Made by a program: the position numbers and the translations under genes. Below the pieces are notes generated by a model. It had not been told where the DNA came from. It saw only the letters and a program-made list of their open reading frames with translations, and did no database searches. Positions 46,498-59,757 of a stretch of 64,000 nt of DNA are shown in pieces. The stretch's first letter is position 1. Each line of letters starts with the position of its first letter. This DNA comes from Erodium maritimum (lineage: Eukaryota > Streptophyta > Magnoliopsida > Geraniales > Geraniaceae): contig OY997596.1 of assembly GCA_963921825.1 (NCBI GenBank), positions 15,009,001 through 15,073,000 on the forward strand, written 5' to 3'.

Positions 46498-49400
46498 TGA
46501 TGCCTACCTACGTACCACGAGGCACCAGGAGCCGGCCAGCTGGAGGCCGAGGGCAGCCACCTGCCATTGAGTCGGCAGGGGAAACGAGCGCCCAGGGTAC
46601 ATCCCATGAGGGGCATGAGAGAGCTGATGCGTGACCATCGAGACTTCCGCCCAGAGTTCCGCCGGTCACAAAGCCGACCCAGGCGACAGTCCTGGAGGAT
46701 TTGGTCTGTATAGTTCAGGGCTTAGCAGCGTTCATTGCCCAGAGAGAGGCTACGGCTCCGACACTAGAGACTGTGCCTACTGACACTACAGCTCAGGCGC
46801 TGAGAGACTTTCGCAGACTGGGCACACCTATCTTTTCTGGGGAGCCAGACCCTGAGGCAGCCGAGAGATGGCTGGAGTGGATTACCCGCAACTTGGATAC
46901 GTCGTGGATCCTGGAGGGTCGCATGAGAGTATCCTTTGCAGCATTCCAGTTGGAGGGCGATGCCTACCATTGGTGGCAGCGCGAGCAGACTCTAGTCGGG
47001 GATGACTTTCAGCTGTTTGGACAGTGATTCTTGAAGCAGTATTTCCCACAGTCAGCACAAGAGGACAGGCACCAGCAGTTCCTAGAACTGCGTCAGGAGG
47101 GGATGACAGTATTTGAGTACGAGGCAAGATTCACTTCCTTGTCTCGCTTTGCCCCGGAGATGGTACCGACCGAGGCTCACCGCTGCAGACGGTTTGAGAG
47201 AGGGCTTCGCCCCGCGATTGTAGATCGGGTCATTGCACTAAGGACCCAGGTGTATTCGGATCTGGTGGATCAGGAACTACAGTGGAGCGACACTTTCGAG
47301 AGACAGCCCGAGCCCGGGAGAATAGGCCGAGATCGAGCGGGTTCTTGAGGCCGTCTGAGGCCTATGATCAAAGGAGACAGAGGACCTCAGGATCTTTCAA
47401 GCCCCAGATGCAGTCGAGCGGGACGTGACAGGTCGGATCAGTGGCATCTGTTTGACCTACCTCGTCAGGGCGGGCGTGTTTCAGGTGCGGACAGTTGGGC
47501 CCCATTGCTCGAGACTGTCCGAGGAGCGGGCCAGCAGATCGTCCAGCGGGCAGGCCTGAGGGGAGGCCGAGTGCTGGGCCGCCGCTATGCCACTAGTGCG
47601 GACGGCCTGGATACTTCGCTGCTAGGTGCCCTGATCAGTTTGGAGGGACATCGGCCCCGCGACCGCAGCAGTCGCAGACTAGGCAGTCACCTCAGTTCCA
47701 CCAGCGTCAGGCTCAAACGTCGAGAGCTCCACGGCAGGCAGGGAGCGCTCCAGCGCCGAGGCAGCATCAGAGAGCTCCGCAGTAGGTGGCACCTCTACCA
47801 CCTCCGAGGGGAGGACCTCAGGCACTGCAGGGAAGGGTGTATGCAGTCGCCGACTCCCGAGCTGAGGGACATCACTTCGGTCATGAGACCACCCAGGGTA
47901 CGTGCCTGCTTTACAATTCTTGGGTGTCCTTCTTACTTAATACTGGGGCATCACATTCTTTCATCTCTTCTACTTTCGCTGGTATGTTGGGGTTAATGGT
48001 AGAGCCTTTGAGTCGACCATTATGTCTTGACACCCCGGTTACGGGGATGTGGTCCTGATTAGCGTTTGTCGTGCATGTGAGATTAGAGTGACTGATTTCC
48101 CTTTTCTTGGTGATTGGCTTGTGTTGGACATGACGGCATTTGATGTGATCTTGGGGATGTACTGGTTTGCGAGGTACCGGCCGTCGATCGATTGTTATCG
48201 ACGGTAGGTGACAGTGGTATCGGGCGACACGATCATCACTTGTGTCTTGGGCAGTAGGAGTGGAGTTCTTCTGTCAACATTGACTGTGGGAGATGAGGTG
48301 GAGCCCGTGCAGAGTAGAGAGCTGCCGCGAGTGGTGTCTGAGTTCCCGGAGGTCTTTCCGGAGGAGTTGTCAGGATTGCTACCAGTGCGCGAGGTTGAGT
48401 TCAGGATTGACCTGATTCCGGGGACGGCGCCGATATCGATGGCTCCGTACCGGTTTTGCACCAGCCGAGTTGGTCGAGCTGAAGCGACAACTCGAGGAGC
48501 TTCGGGAGAAGGGATTTATCCGTCCAAGCACTTCACCGTGGGGAGCGTCTGCCCTCTTCGTGAAGAAGAAGGGTGGAGCGCTGAGGATGTGCATCGACTT
48601 CCGGAAGTTGAACCGGGTCATGGTGAAGATCCGCTATGATGCTGAGGACCGATGGCTTGTTCGATCAGTTGAGAGGATCAAAGTGCTTCTCGAAGATTGA
48701 TCTACGATACGGATATTATCAGTTGAGACTTCGGGAGGAGGATGTGGCGAAGACAGCGTTTCAGACTCGATATGAACACTACGAGTTCCTGGTGATGTCG
48801 TTCGGACTGACGAACGCGCCTGCAGCGTTCATGGATATGATGAACGGTATCTTCCGACCCTACCTAGATTAGTTCGTCGTGGTATTCGTAGATGACATTC
48901 TGATCTACTCACCGAGTGAGGAAGCGCATGTGGAGAATCTGAGAACAGTTTTGACCTTGTTGCGCACTTATCAGCTGTACGGCAACTTGGAGAAGTGCGA
49001 GTTCTGGGTCGCCGAGGTGAAATTCATCGGTCATGTTGTGTCCCGAGAGGGTATACTGGTCGATCCGGCAAAGATCGACGCGGTTTCGAAGTGGGCACGG
49101 CCCACGACTGTCTTTGAGATCCGCATCTTCCTAGGTTTGGCGGGATACTATCGACAATTCGTCCAGGATTTCTCACGCCTGACCGCGCCGATGATTGCCC
49201 TGACGCACAAGGGAGCCGAGTTCGTGTGGAATGAGGGTTGTGAGCGCTCCTTTACCGAGCTGAAGGCTCGTCTGACTACCGCAACCGTATTGATAGTGCC
49301 GGAGCATGGGATCGGATATGATGTGTATTGTGATGTGTCCGGTGAGGGACTGGGGTGTGTATTGATGCAGTCAGGGAAGGTAGTTTCTTATGGCAACTAC

Positions 49401-51195
49401 CCTACCCATGACTTAGAGTTGGCAGCAGTCGTCTTTGCACTGAAGAGCTGGCGACACTGCTTATATGGAGAGCGATTCCGAGTGTTCTCGGATCACAAGA
49501 GTCTTAATTACATCTTCTCCCAACGAGACTTGAACATGCGCCAGAGGCAGTGGATGGAGTGACTTGAGGAGTACGACTTCGAGCTACTTTACCATTCAGG
49601 TAAGGTGAACGTCGTCGCTGATGCCCTGAGTAGGAAGTCGATTCACTGCCTTGTCGGTATATCAGTCCGAGAGTGGGACATGATGGAGGAATTGAGCACG
49701 TTTAGGCTTGAGCTATATGAGATCACTGATGGCGTGGCCATGTGTTCGCTGGTGGCTCAGCCCACAATAGTTGCTCGAGTGTTGGAGGCGCAGGCCGAGG
49801 ATGCCGAGGCGGCAGAGATCCGGGAGAGGATTACCAGAGGTATTGACGCAGAGGGCTGGGAGCAGGGTACTGATCAGGGTCTACGTTACCGAGGAGGACT
49901 GTTTTGTGCCGCGCAGCTGTAGAGACGACGTGTTGAGAGAGTCTCATCACTCGCGTCTTGTTGTGCACCCGGGTGGCACCAAGATGTATCGGGATGTCAG
50001 GCGGCAGTTTTGGTGGAGCGGGATGCGGAGAGCGATTGTAGAGTTTGTCTCGAGATGCCTCACTTGTCAGCAAGTGAAGGCCGAGCATCGGCGTCCCGCC
50101 GGTTTATTACAGTCACTACCGATCGCACAGTGGAAGTGGGAGCACGTCACGATGGATTTCGTGTGCGGCTTACCGAGATCGCCGAGAGGGCATGATGCAG
50201 TTTGGGTAGTGGTCAATCGACTGACCAAGTGGGCGCACTTCTTGGCCATGAGGATGACTGATACGGTTGACATTCTGAGCCGTTTGTACGTTCGGGAGAT
50301 TATCCTTCTTCACTGGGTTCTAGTGTCGGTTGTGTCCGACAGAGATCCACGATTCACCTCCAGGTTTTGGGAGAGTTTGCAGAGAGCACTGGGGACCGAG
50401 GTCCTGCTCAGTACAGCGTATCACCCATAGACGGACGGACAATCAGAGCGCACGATTCAGATCTTAGAGGATATGATGTGGGCATGTGTGTTGGACTTCC
50501 GAGGGTCATGGGAGGACCACTTACCATTGGCCGAGTTTGCGTACAACAACAACTTCCAGGCCAATATCGGAATGGCACCGTTTGAGGCGTTGTATGGTAG
50601 GCCGCGCCGATCGCCCGTGTGTTGGGAAGAGGTGGGAGACAGGAGTTACTTGGTCCGGATCTTGTCCGAGAGAAGACCGAGAAGTTCGCGCTGATTTGGG
50701 AGCGGTTGAAGACCGCGCAGAGCCCGTAGAAGAGTGATAATGATAAACGGCGCCGACCTCTCGAGTTTACAATCGGTGATCATGTGTTCCTGAAGGTGAG
50801 CCCGAAGAAGGGGCTAGTGCGGTTCAACCGCGGCGGAGGAAAGTTGGCCCCGCGGTATATCAGACCTTTTGAGGTTTTGGACAGAGTGGGAGTCGTTGCT
50901 TACCGTCTTGCATTGCCACTGCAGCTTGAGAACGTTCATAACGTCTTCCACGTTTCCCAACTACGGAAGTTCACTACGGATCCCTCCCACGTTATTGAGT
51001 GGACATACATCGAGGTAGCTGAGGATGTTTCGTATGAGTAGCAGCCAGTCAGGATTCTAGATACGCGAGAGCAGGTCTTGCGTGGCAAGACTATCCCACT
51101 AGTACGGGTGCAGTGGCGGCACCACGGAGCAGAGTCGACCTAGGAGCGCGAGGATGAGGTTCGTGAGAAGTACCCCAACCTGTTCGACCCTTAAG
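46498..51195 (+). pseudogene. gypsy-3 gag-pol, damaged
   Basis: Gag opens at about 46498 (MMPTYVPRGTRSRPAGGRG) with a Retrotrans_gag domain at about 46800-47260 (FSGEPDPEAAERWLEW; FEYEARFTSLSRFAPEM). A zinc-knuckle zone follows near 47480. Protease with NTGASHSFISS lies near 47940, reverse transcriptase at about 48400-49000 ([15 protein letters not shown] near 48885) and RNase H at about 49310-49560 ([17 protein letters not shown]). Integrase runs from about 49930 ([27 protein letters not shown]) to about 50600, and a C-terminal tail ends near 51190. It is a fossil with around ten breaks, and the domain order is complete. Confidence 0.9.
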
Positions 51196-51209
51196 GTACG
51201 TTCGTTTTA

Positions 51210-51245
51210 AATTTCGCGAACGAAATTCTTTTAACGGGGGTAGAT
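51210..51245 (+). other. gypsy-3 pre-PPT motif and polypurine tract
   Basis: AAATTTCGCGAACGAAATTC is followed by TTTTAACGGGGGTAGAT against the 3' LTR start. It is the same arrangement and nearly the same sequence as in gypsy-1, although the LTRs of the two families differ. Confidence 0.85.
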
Positions 51246-53000
51246 TGTAAGAACCGTCTCCGGTCGATCCTGGTCGAACCGGTGAAATCTGGCGAAAGTT
51301 GACTTTCCACCGGAAAAGTCAACCGATGACTCCAAGAGTCATTCGGGACCTTTCCGAAACCCAAAAAAGCTTATTCGTCGTTACGGTTAGCTTAGTTGGG
51401 TCGTTTCCTTTCAATTGGCTATTTTTACAAAAAAGTCAAACTCGGGTCAAACTAAGTCTAATTAATGTCTAAACGTAATTAAATTAATTGAGCTGGAGAT
51501 ATTTTGGGTAGATGTGGACCCACATGGACATGTTTCCATGATGGATTGGAGGAGAAGAAATGGGGATAGAAAGACTCATTTGCCCTTGTTTGTGCCAAAA
51601 GAGAAGGAAGGGGGTTAAGGGGCATTTTGGTCCATTCTAAAGTAGGTTAAAGGGGCTAGAGAGAGATCATTTCAACCCAATTCTTAGTGTTGGCCGAAAT
51701 CACCAAGGGAGAGAGAGAGACAGAGGTTCCTTTGCTTGAAGAAGAAGAAGAAAGGGAAGAAAAGGAAGCTACTTTGGGTGTTTTTCTACACAAATCTTCC
51801 CCAAAACACATCTATTCTCATCCTTTCTCCATTTCTAAGGTAAACCTTCAAACCAAATTCGTTTTTGTTGAAGTTTACATTATGGGTTTGAGAGAAAAGG
51901 CTTGAAACTAGTTAGGCTTGATGGGTTTTGAGGTCTTGTTGATTAATTGATGATTTATGAGGAGAAAGTGAAGTTTGATGTTAGAAATCAACTAAGTTCT
52001 TGTGTTTTTGATAAAACCCACTATGGGTATTGAAGTAGTGAGATTTTGGGACTGTTTTGGAGGTTTGGAAGGTCAACAATGAAGGTTTGGAGGCTGGACA
52101 TTTGTGGAAACGAAGTTGAGGGAGTACGAAGAAGAGGTCTGCCCAGACTGGCACGGAACGCCGCACGGACCGGACCTGATACCGGGCCGGAGTGCCGCAT
52201 GGACCGGGCCAGGTACCGAGCCGGTGTGCAGCACGGACCGTGCCAGGTATCGGGCCTGTGTGCCACACGGGACGTGCCAGGTACCGGGTCGGTGTGCCGC
52301 ACGGGCCAGGTACCGGGCCGGTGTGCCGCACGGGCCGGGCTGGGTACCGGCATGTGGGCCGCCAGGAATGGGCCTTGTGCCGGCCCAAATGGCCTTCGGT
52401 CCATGTTTTGATTTTCGGAAGTAATTCGTTTGTTTTCTCGTTAAACCGCTTTTGAATTAGCATTAATTCTCAGATTGCTTTGTAATCTTAGACGTTGGAC
52501 CCGAGCACGGCGGAAGAGGCTACTAGGCGACTCTCGTTGACTAAGTGTTTGGATAGCATTTGAGGTAGGGGAAAGTAGCGAATACCGATTTAGTTGCGGA
52601 AAGTTACTAGTATGCATATACGACGTTAATAACCGGTAAAGTCTAGAAACGCATATAGGATGTGAATAACTAGTGTACTCATATTTAAATTTTGGGAATT
52701 GTCGTGTTGTAGTATCACATGTGGGTCCCCGGTTAGGCCCTTAGGATTGTGTGTTGGTTGTGATGCTATGAATGATGACTTGTGATGCTTGATATGTGGT
52801 TTATCCGTTGTTAGATTTAGGATCATGATATGGTATGCTCGGTGTAAGATTTTGGTATGTTATGCCAAGTGTGATATGTTTGGTATGACGTGAACTGATG
52901 CTTGTGACATGATCGGGTGAGTGATAGACCGATGTGATGTGTTCGGTAAGATTGTTTGGTTTGGTGTGCTGATAGTTGAACTATGGCATTGTAATATGCT
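51246..53000 (+). repeat. gypsy-3 3' LTR, left piece
   Basis: It starts TGTAAGAACCGTCTCCGG and is collinear with 43010-44882 of the 5' LTR. It includes a shortened 34-bp array (52160-52370, about five or six units). It stops at the copia-3 insertion in the sequence GTAATATGCT. Confidence 0.92.
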
Positions 53001-54688
53001 TGTTAGTCTTAGTGCCCGTAGTTCAATCCTAAATGTCCAAATTTATATATCATCGTTAGCAATAAAATTAAAGCGGATTTATATTACTTATGTGATGGAG
53101 TAATATATCGATGTGTGCTCTGATCTATGCCCACCATGCGAATAGAACCATAGATCGAGATAGATCACACTCGATGGGTCCCTAGTCAACAAAGCTTCAC
53201 TAGAAGCGACTAGTATGAAAGATGACTCTTTATGGCTTACGTTCTGTTAGTCATTGGAATGGGATTCCGGAGTCTGATCATAGATATCATGTGGGACATG
53301 ATATTGGATGACCCGACATGAATATGTGCCATAGATCAAGTCATGAACATATTCATTGTCGTAGCTTGTCATGTATCCTTAGACCAAGGAGTCTTTGTGA
53401 TCGCTATGTAGTCAACAACTGAGTTTGACCTGAGCCTAACGTTGTCCGTAACAGGACTTCCATAACGGCCAGGATTGGCTTGGGGACGGGCTACATGAGT
53501 GACACGAAAGACGGCTAAGGGATTTATCCCTCATACTAAGGTATGAGATAGATATCGGTTCTCGGCCGCTTGATCGAGAGTGGCTGAAAGAATAGCATGG
53601 CCATGCATATGATACTAGGTATCATATATTCAGTCATCTCACATATCAAGGAACAGTGATTCAGAATGATAAGGATGACGGCTCTATGCCTTATCTCAAT
53701 CAAGATATCGGAGATAAAAGGATAATGACAGGGACGACGGAAAGGTTAGAATCGACAGGCTCGATTCGTTATGCAGTGTCAGGCAATACTAAAGTCTCGT
53801 TAGTTTCCACTTAAATAGGATCAAGTAAAATGGGATTTTACGTTGATCTATTGACATGCATAAACCTAAGGGTCACAGCGGAGGGTGAAACTCATTGACA
53901 CATTTATGGAGAATGGCCAAAAGGGAGTTGTCTCGGGACTTGATCAAAACTCGGTTTTGAGTCATGTGCCCGTAAGTGAATAGGACTTTACGGATCAAGA
54001 CAAGGCTTGGAGTCTTGGGATTGATCGCGTCGGAAAATGTTGGACATTTCCGGTATGGAAGGCTTGGAGGCGATGAGCGAATCACGAGACCTCGTTGGAA
54101 ATGGCCACGGGCCATGTTCCAAGAGGCCCATGAAAGACCCATGCAACCAAGGCCCATGGAACTAATTAATCAAGTCTTGATTAATTAGTATTAAGCAAGC
54201 AAGACAAGGATTAAGGTGTTGGTGATTCACCACCTAACCCAATCTTGTCTTGCCATACTTTGTCCTATTTACACCTTACTTGACACCATACTTGTCTCAT
54301 GCCTTTAGTTGGACAAGTATGGGTTTTGTTATGTTGAAGTGATCTTTTTTCAACATAAAAAACACAAGACAAGAATAGGAAACACAACTTCTCTCCCCCT
54401 TCCCTTGCAATTTCGGGTTTGGCAAGCTCCCACCTCCATTTTTGTGTTCTTGAGTCCTTAAAGAGAAGAACTACGTGTCTTTGATTCCCATGTAGATACG
54501 TAGGCGTCTTGGAGACTCAAGTCAATCATTCGTTACCCGGTGTTCTTGTTTTGGTAAAAACTAGTGCTGAATTTTTCTCTTGTGAATCCATTCTTTGTTA
54601 GTTGTTTCATGGTTTTAATCGTCTCTTGGTTTTCATTGATTTTCCGCTGCGAGTTGGTTCATCTCCAACCCTACTTCGAGACCCAACA
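53001..54688 (+). repeat. copia-3 5' LTR (1688 bp)
   Basis: It begins TGTTAGTCTTAGTGCCCG and ends CGAGACCCAACA. It pairs with 59758-61439 and contains the family's central palindrome near 54160-54190 and the antisense frame 53873-54157. Confidence 0.93.
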
Positions 54689-54689
54689 G

Positions 54690-54701
54690 TGGTATCAGAG
54701 C
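54690..54701 (+). other. copia-3 primer-binding site (initiator-Met tRNA)
   Basis: TGGTATCAGAGC lies one base after the 5' LTR end. Confidence 0.93.
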
Positions 54702-56229
54702 CGTGCTACCTTCGGGATTCACAAGACGGTGTTCAAAGTTTCGGTTTTGCTTGAAAGTTTCGTTTTTCGCATGTTGTTTTGCTAAATTGTTTGATAACAT
54801 GTTTAAAATTCTTGTTTATGGATTTAATGCATGTAAAATGAATTTTTGAAAATTATTTCAAATCTGGAAATTTTGAAAAAAGTTTGATTTTTCGGGTCTC
54901 GGGAGCGGGATTCTCGGGGAGCCGAAACCGAGACCGAACGGGGCTCCGTTGGACGAAGCTAGGCCAAGCATGACCATTGTATGGTTGATATGCTAAGGCT
55001 AAACCATTTTGTTAGTTATGACGAGTTTGGAACCGTCATGACGAACTCGAAGATCAAATGTTCAAAAGTTTCATTTTTGAACGGTTTCGATAAACCGAGC
55101 ATCAAAAATTTTCGAAACTTGGCTATTAAATAAAACTAGAAAATCACATGATTGCTTGATAACACGATGTGTGATGTGATGTTGGCATGGTGTACATAAT
55201 AGCCCCGAGCTCGATTTAATTATTTATCGCTTTTCACGGCCCGCGAGCCGTTAGAGTTAGCGTGTAATTATTCTTTCAAGGTGTGGTCGTCGAACCACTT
55301 GTTTGTAATATTTATTTATTCCCGACCTGCGATTCGTGTATTAAATTTTAATATTTTACTCAAGACGAAGAAAGGGCGAAAAGGTCATTTGATGGCTTTT
55401 CGGGTGTTGGCATCGGCTTGGAGTCGGTGGAGCTCAAGAAGCTAGTGGGAGTTAGTTTAGGGGGCTATTATGTGCACATTTATCGTTTTATGCTTGGTTT
55501 AGTTTATGCATGATTAATTCTATGTGTTTTAGAATTGCATGCTTAACTTTATTTACCGAGCATATCACCTCACATGCAAAGATAAAATTGGAATTTTAAT
55601 CCTTGTGTGTAAGCCCTTAGAATCGTCATTACATTGTATGTAGTTGACGGGTTCGAAGGAAGAATTACATTGGATGTAATTTGAGGCATCATTTCATTTG
55701 GAATGTAGTTGATGTGCTCATCGCATCTAGGATGTGTCAAAGTTTTAAACACAACCGGACAAGTAAAAACGGGTCATGTCCGATACATCCCAATTATCAA
55801 CACCTTACTACCTCCCCGTCCTATGGGTGTCGTGCGCATTAGCGGAGCATCCATGGGAAAGCGGGGTAGTAGGTTTGGACGACATATGTGGGTGTCGTGC
55901 GCATTAGTGGAGCACCTACATAGTGACGAGCCATAGTTGAGAATTGGTGGACCCGACTATGATTCTCAGCCTGAGGTTGAGCTAGGGTAACAGATAGGGT
56001 AAGCCGTGTACATAAGTACATACCCTAGCCAAGAGTCACATTGGATGTGATTGGATGGAGTACTACCTACATAGCTCGATTAAGTGGTGAGCATTAGTTC
56101 AGCTTAATCGAGTGAATCAAGGATCTTGGTTTCAGATTCTAAAGGTTTAGAATCGATTGTTGGTGTTTAAGCTTGATCTTCATAAAATTTATTCATTTTA
56201 CTGATTGAATTTTATCTGTTGTAGATCAA
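54702..56229 (+). other. copia-3 untranslated leader (1.5 kb)
   Basis: This long non-coding stretch lies between primer-binding site and gag. It aligns with the copia-2 leader (inverted) and, from 55533, with the copia-1 leader. It shows the intact hAT target GCATTAGC near 55840. No gene is seen. Confidence 0.85.
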
Positions 56230-59200
56230 ATGGAAAATTCAGCGAACATTAATAGTTTGTCATTAAAAACCATTCTTGACAGGGTCAAGCTAAATGGGAC
56301 AAACTATTTGGACTGGTACAGAATTTTGAGGATAGTCCTCAAGTCTGAACGCAAAGAATATGTCCTTGACAAGATTGTCTCTAAGACCATCTCAGAGTTA
56401 TATGAAGTGTCAATAACTGCTGAGAAGAATATATCAGGGATCTGGGATCCAAGGATATTCTGATGGTCAACAAGGGAATTGGAAGTGGCAAGGGCGGGGT
56501 CCATGCGCACTTGGCAGGAAAGATGAGACACCTGAGAGTGTCTGCTTCTACTGCCAACAGCCTGGTCAGTGGAACCGGGATTACAGGAAGTTCACGGCTG
56601 ATCTGAAGAAGGGCAGTGGGACTGCGCCTTCATCAAATAGCCTGGATGATCTGAAGAAGGGCAGTAGGACTGCGCCTTCATCAGGAAACCTGGATGATCT
56701 AAGGAAGGGCGGTGGGACCGTGCCTTCATCCGGTATTAACTCTATAGAGCTACATCTCTCTACTTCCAAAGATTCATAGGTATTAGATACTATGACTGAA
56801 TCTCACACATGCACTAATATATGGTGGGTGAAAGTAGGAGAGGTTTGGAAAGCACGAAGTGGACCTCAGAGTTGTGGCAACTGCTGTAGGATCCATGAGT
56901 GTTGCTTTGCCAAGTGGCCTTGTCTTAGTATTGTATAATGTATATTGCATACCTACTTTTAGTAGGAATATTATATCTGTATCTGTGTTTGACAAGGAAG
57001 GATATAAGTTTAATATTGGAAATGGAGTTTTCAATGTTCTATGCAATGATATGTTTTATACCAGTACTGACTTGGTTGAAAGATTGTACATATTAGATAT
57101 GGTTAACAATGCCTCAAGTTCTATATATTGCGTTAATACCAAGAGGTCTAAATCCAACGATTTAAACCTAACTCTGTTATGGCACTGTCATTTGGGTCGC
57201 ATAAACAAGAAGCGCCTATCGGCACTTCAGAAGTGCGGGCTTTCAGGTTCATTCGAATTCCATTCGATCGATAGGTGCAAGGTTTGTTTGATAGGCAAAA
57301 TGACTAAAGTGCCCTTTATCGATCGCGATGAAAGGGCGGGTGAATTATTGGGGCTGATACACTCGAATGTGTGTAGACCAATAACTTCACTTGCCAGGAG
57401 GGGTTTTAGCTACTTTATCACATTTACTTATGATTACAGTAAATATGGTTATGTCTATTCGCTGAGACATAAGTCTGAAGCTTTTGATAAATTCAAAGAG
57501 TTTAAGACTAAAGTAGAAAACCAGCTCGACAAAGGTATTAAGGCACTTCGATTGGATCAAGGTAGAAAACACTTGAACACAGAGTTATTAGATCATCTAA
57601 AAGAGAATGGGATCCTTTTGGAATAGACTCCTCCTGGGACACTATAGTTGAAAGGTGTAGCCAAACGGAGAAATCGGACATTGTTAGACAATGGTCCGTT
57701 CCATGACTAGTTGGATTGATCTCCTAATCTCTTTCTGGGGTTATGCTCTAGAGACGACCGCATTCATAGTGAATCTGGCTTCGACGAAGGGTATGGAAGG
57801 GACACCATTTTAAAATGGTACGGGATGATGCACGCTTTGTCCTTCCTAAAGATTTGTGGTTGCGAGGCTTATGTGAAACATTTGGTTTCGACTAAGCTCG
57901 AACCAAGATCTGAGATATGCACCTTCGTGTGGTGTCCCAAAGCAACAAGGGATACTATTTCTACAATCCCAGTGAGAACATGGTGTTCGTCGCTTGGGGT
58001 GGGGTCTTTATGGAAAAGAAGTTTTGTTTCCAAAGACGTCATTGGAAGGACTGTGCATCTCGAAGAAATTCAGGATGGTACAGATCTGTCTAAACCAATT
58101 GACAACCCAGTAGAAAGGAGCCAGAGATTGTCGTAGAGTGAGAACCAATTCCTGTTACAATTACGGAAGGTCCAAGGCGATTTGAAAGGGTCAATCTTCC
58201 ACTTCCAAGATATGGTATCCGGAGGTGACAATGAAGTCATGGTGGATCACGATGATCCAGCCACCTTTCAAGAAGTCGTGGATGGGCCCGACTCTGAGTT
58301 ATGGCTGGGAGCCATGAGGGAAGAAATGCAATCCATGTCGGACCACCGAGTTTGGGAACCGGTTGATCCCATCAATGGTGTGAGGACCATCGAATGCAAA
58401 TGGATCTTCAAGGTGAAGATGGACATGGACGGCAACCCTCTGACCTACAAAGCTCAACTGGTGGCGAAAGGTTATAGGCAGATCCAATGGATTGAATATG
58501 AGGAAACCTTCTCCCTAGTGGCTATGGTCAAAATCGTTCCAAATTCTTTTTGACATAACTGCGTATCATAATTACGAGATATGGCAAGTGGATGTCAAAA
58601 CCGCTTTCCTAAATGGAAATTTGACAGAGTACGTTTGTATGTCTCGGCCAAACGGTATTGACGATCCGAAGAATAAGGGAAAGATTTATAAGTCGTTGAA
58701 ATCCATTTATGGATTAAAACGAACTTCTCGGAGTTGGATCCTTCGTTTTGATGAAGCTGTAATTGGATTTGGCTTAATCAAGAACGAGGATGAATCTTGC
58801 GTTTTATAAGAAGGCTAGTGGGAGCAAGATTACCTTTCTGGTTCTCATTGAAAACGACATCCCAACCTTGCACGAGACTAAAGCTTGGCTGAGGAAGTGT
58901 TTTTCAATAAAGGACTTAGGCGATGCTTCTTATATCTTAAGGATTAAGATATGTAGAGATCGCACTAAGAGGGTCTTGGATTTAAGTCAGGGAACCTATG
59001 TGAACAAGGCATTCAGTAGGTTCTTAATGCTCGATTCAAAGAAAGGACTCTTACCCACTAGTCATGGCATTCATCTCAGCAAGACTCGGTGTCCTAAGAC
59101 ACCTGATGAGCTGAAAAGGATGATGAGAATCCTATGCGCCTGGGGGCAGGATCGATCATATATGCCATGACATGTATGAGACCGGACGTCTCGTAAGCCT

Positions 59201-59740
59201 TATGTTGTACCAGTAGACATCAGTCTAACCCGAGGGAAAGATGATGTTGAACTAGTCGTCGAAGGATGAGTAGACGCTAGTGTTCCAAGACAAATCCATA
59301 TGACTTTAGAAGTCAGTCAGGATATGTGTTTATGTTGAATGACAGAGCTTTAGCTGGGAGAGCGTAAAGCAAGATAGCAATGCCGAATCTACGACAGAGG
59401 CCAAGTACATGGATGCTGCAGAGGCAGCTAAGGAGGCTATGTGGATTTGGAAATTCACGGTAGGGTTGGGTGTAATTAAAAACCCATCCAGCCCGGTGAA
59501 TCCATTTTGCGACAACACAAGGGCCGTTGCGCAAACTAAAAGCCCAGATCGCATAACAAATCCAAACATGTACTACGGTGTATCCACCTAATCAGAGAAA
59601 TACTGAACTGAGGTGAAGTGAAGATAACCTATATTGCAACAGATGATAACATAGCCAACCCTTTGACTAAAGCAGTGTCACTGCGTAAACATGTTAGACA
59701 TGTAAAGTCGATGGGGACATATTGGAGTTTAGATTGGAAC
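56230..59740 (+). pseudogene. copia-3 degenerate gag-pol
   Basis: It begins MENSANINSLSLKTILDRVK. Parts in order are a gag remnant with a zinc-knuckle-like zone (about 56540-56590), the 48-bp triplication (56600-56740), a protease zone (about 56770-56930), integrase with LLWHCHLGRINKK (from about 57175), reverse transcriptase (about 58250-59200) and RNase H (about 59330-59730, AKYMDAAEAAKEAMW). It is a fossil with about ten breaks. It is near-identical in layout to copia-1, so both derive from the same already defective parent lineage. Confidence 0.9.
56600..56740 (+). repeat. 48-bp triplication in the copia-3 gag region
   Basis: Units start at 56600, 56648 and 56696. It is the counterpart of 3270-3405 in copia-1. 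Confidence 0.88.
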
Positions 59741-59741
59741 T

Positions 59742-59757
59742 AGGGCAAGTGGGAGAT
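59742..59757 (+). other. copia-3 polypurine tract
   Basis: AGGGCAAGTGGGAGAT-type tract directly before the 3' LTR; the same sequence as in copia-1. Confidence 0.85.
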
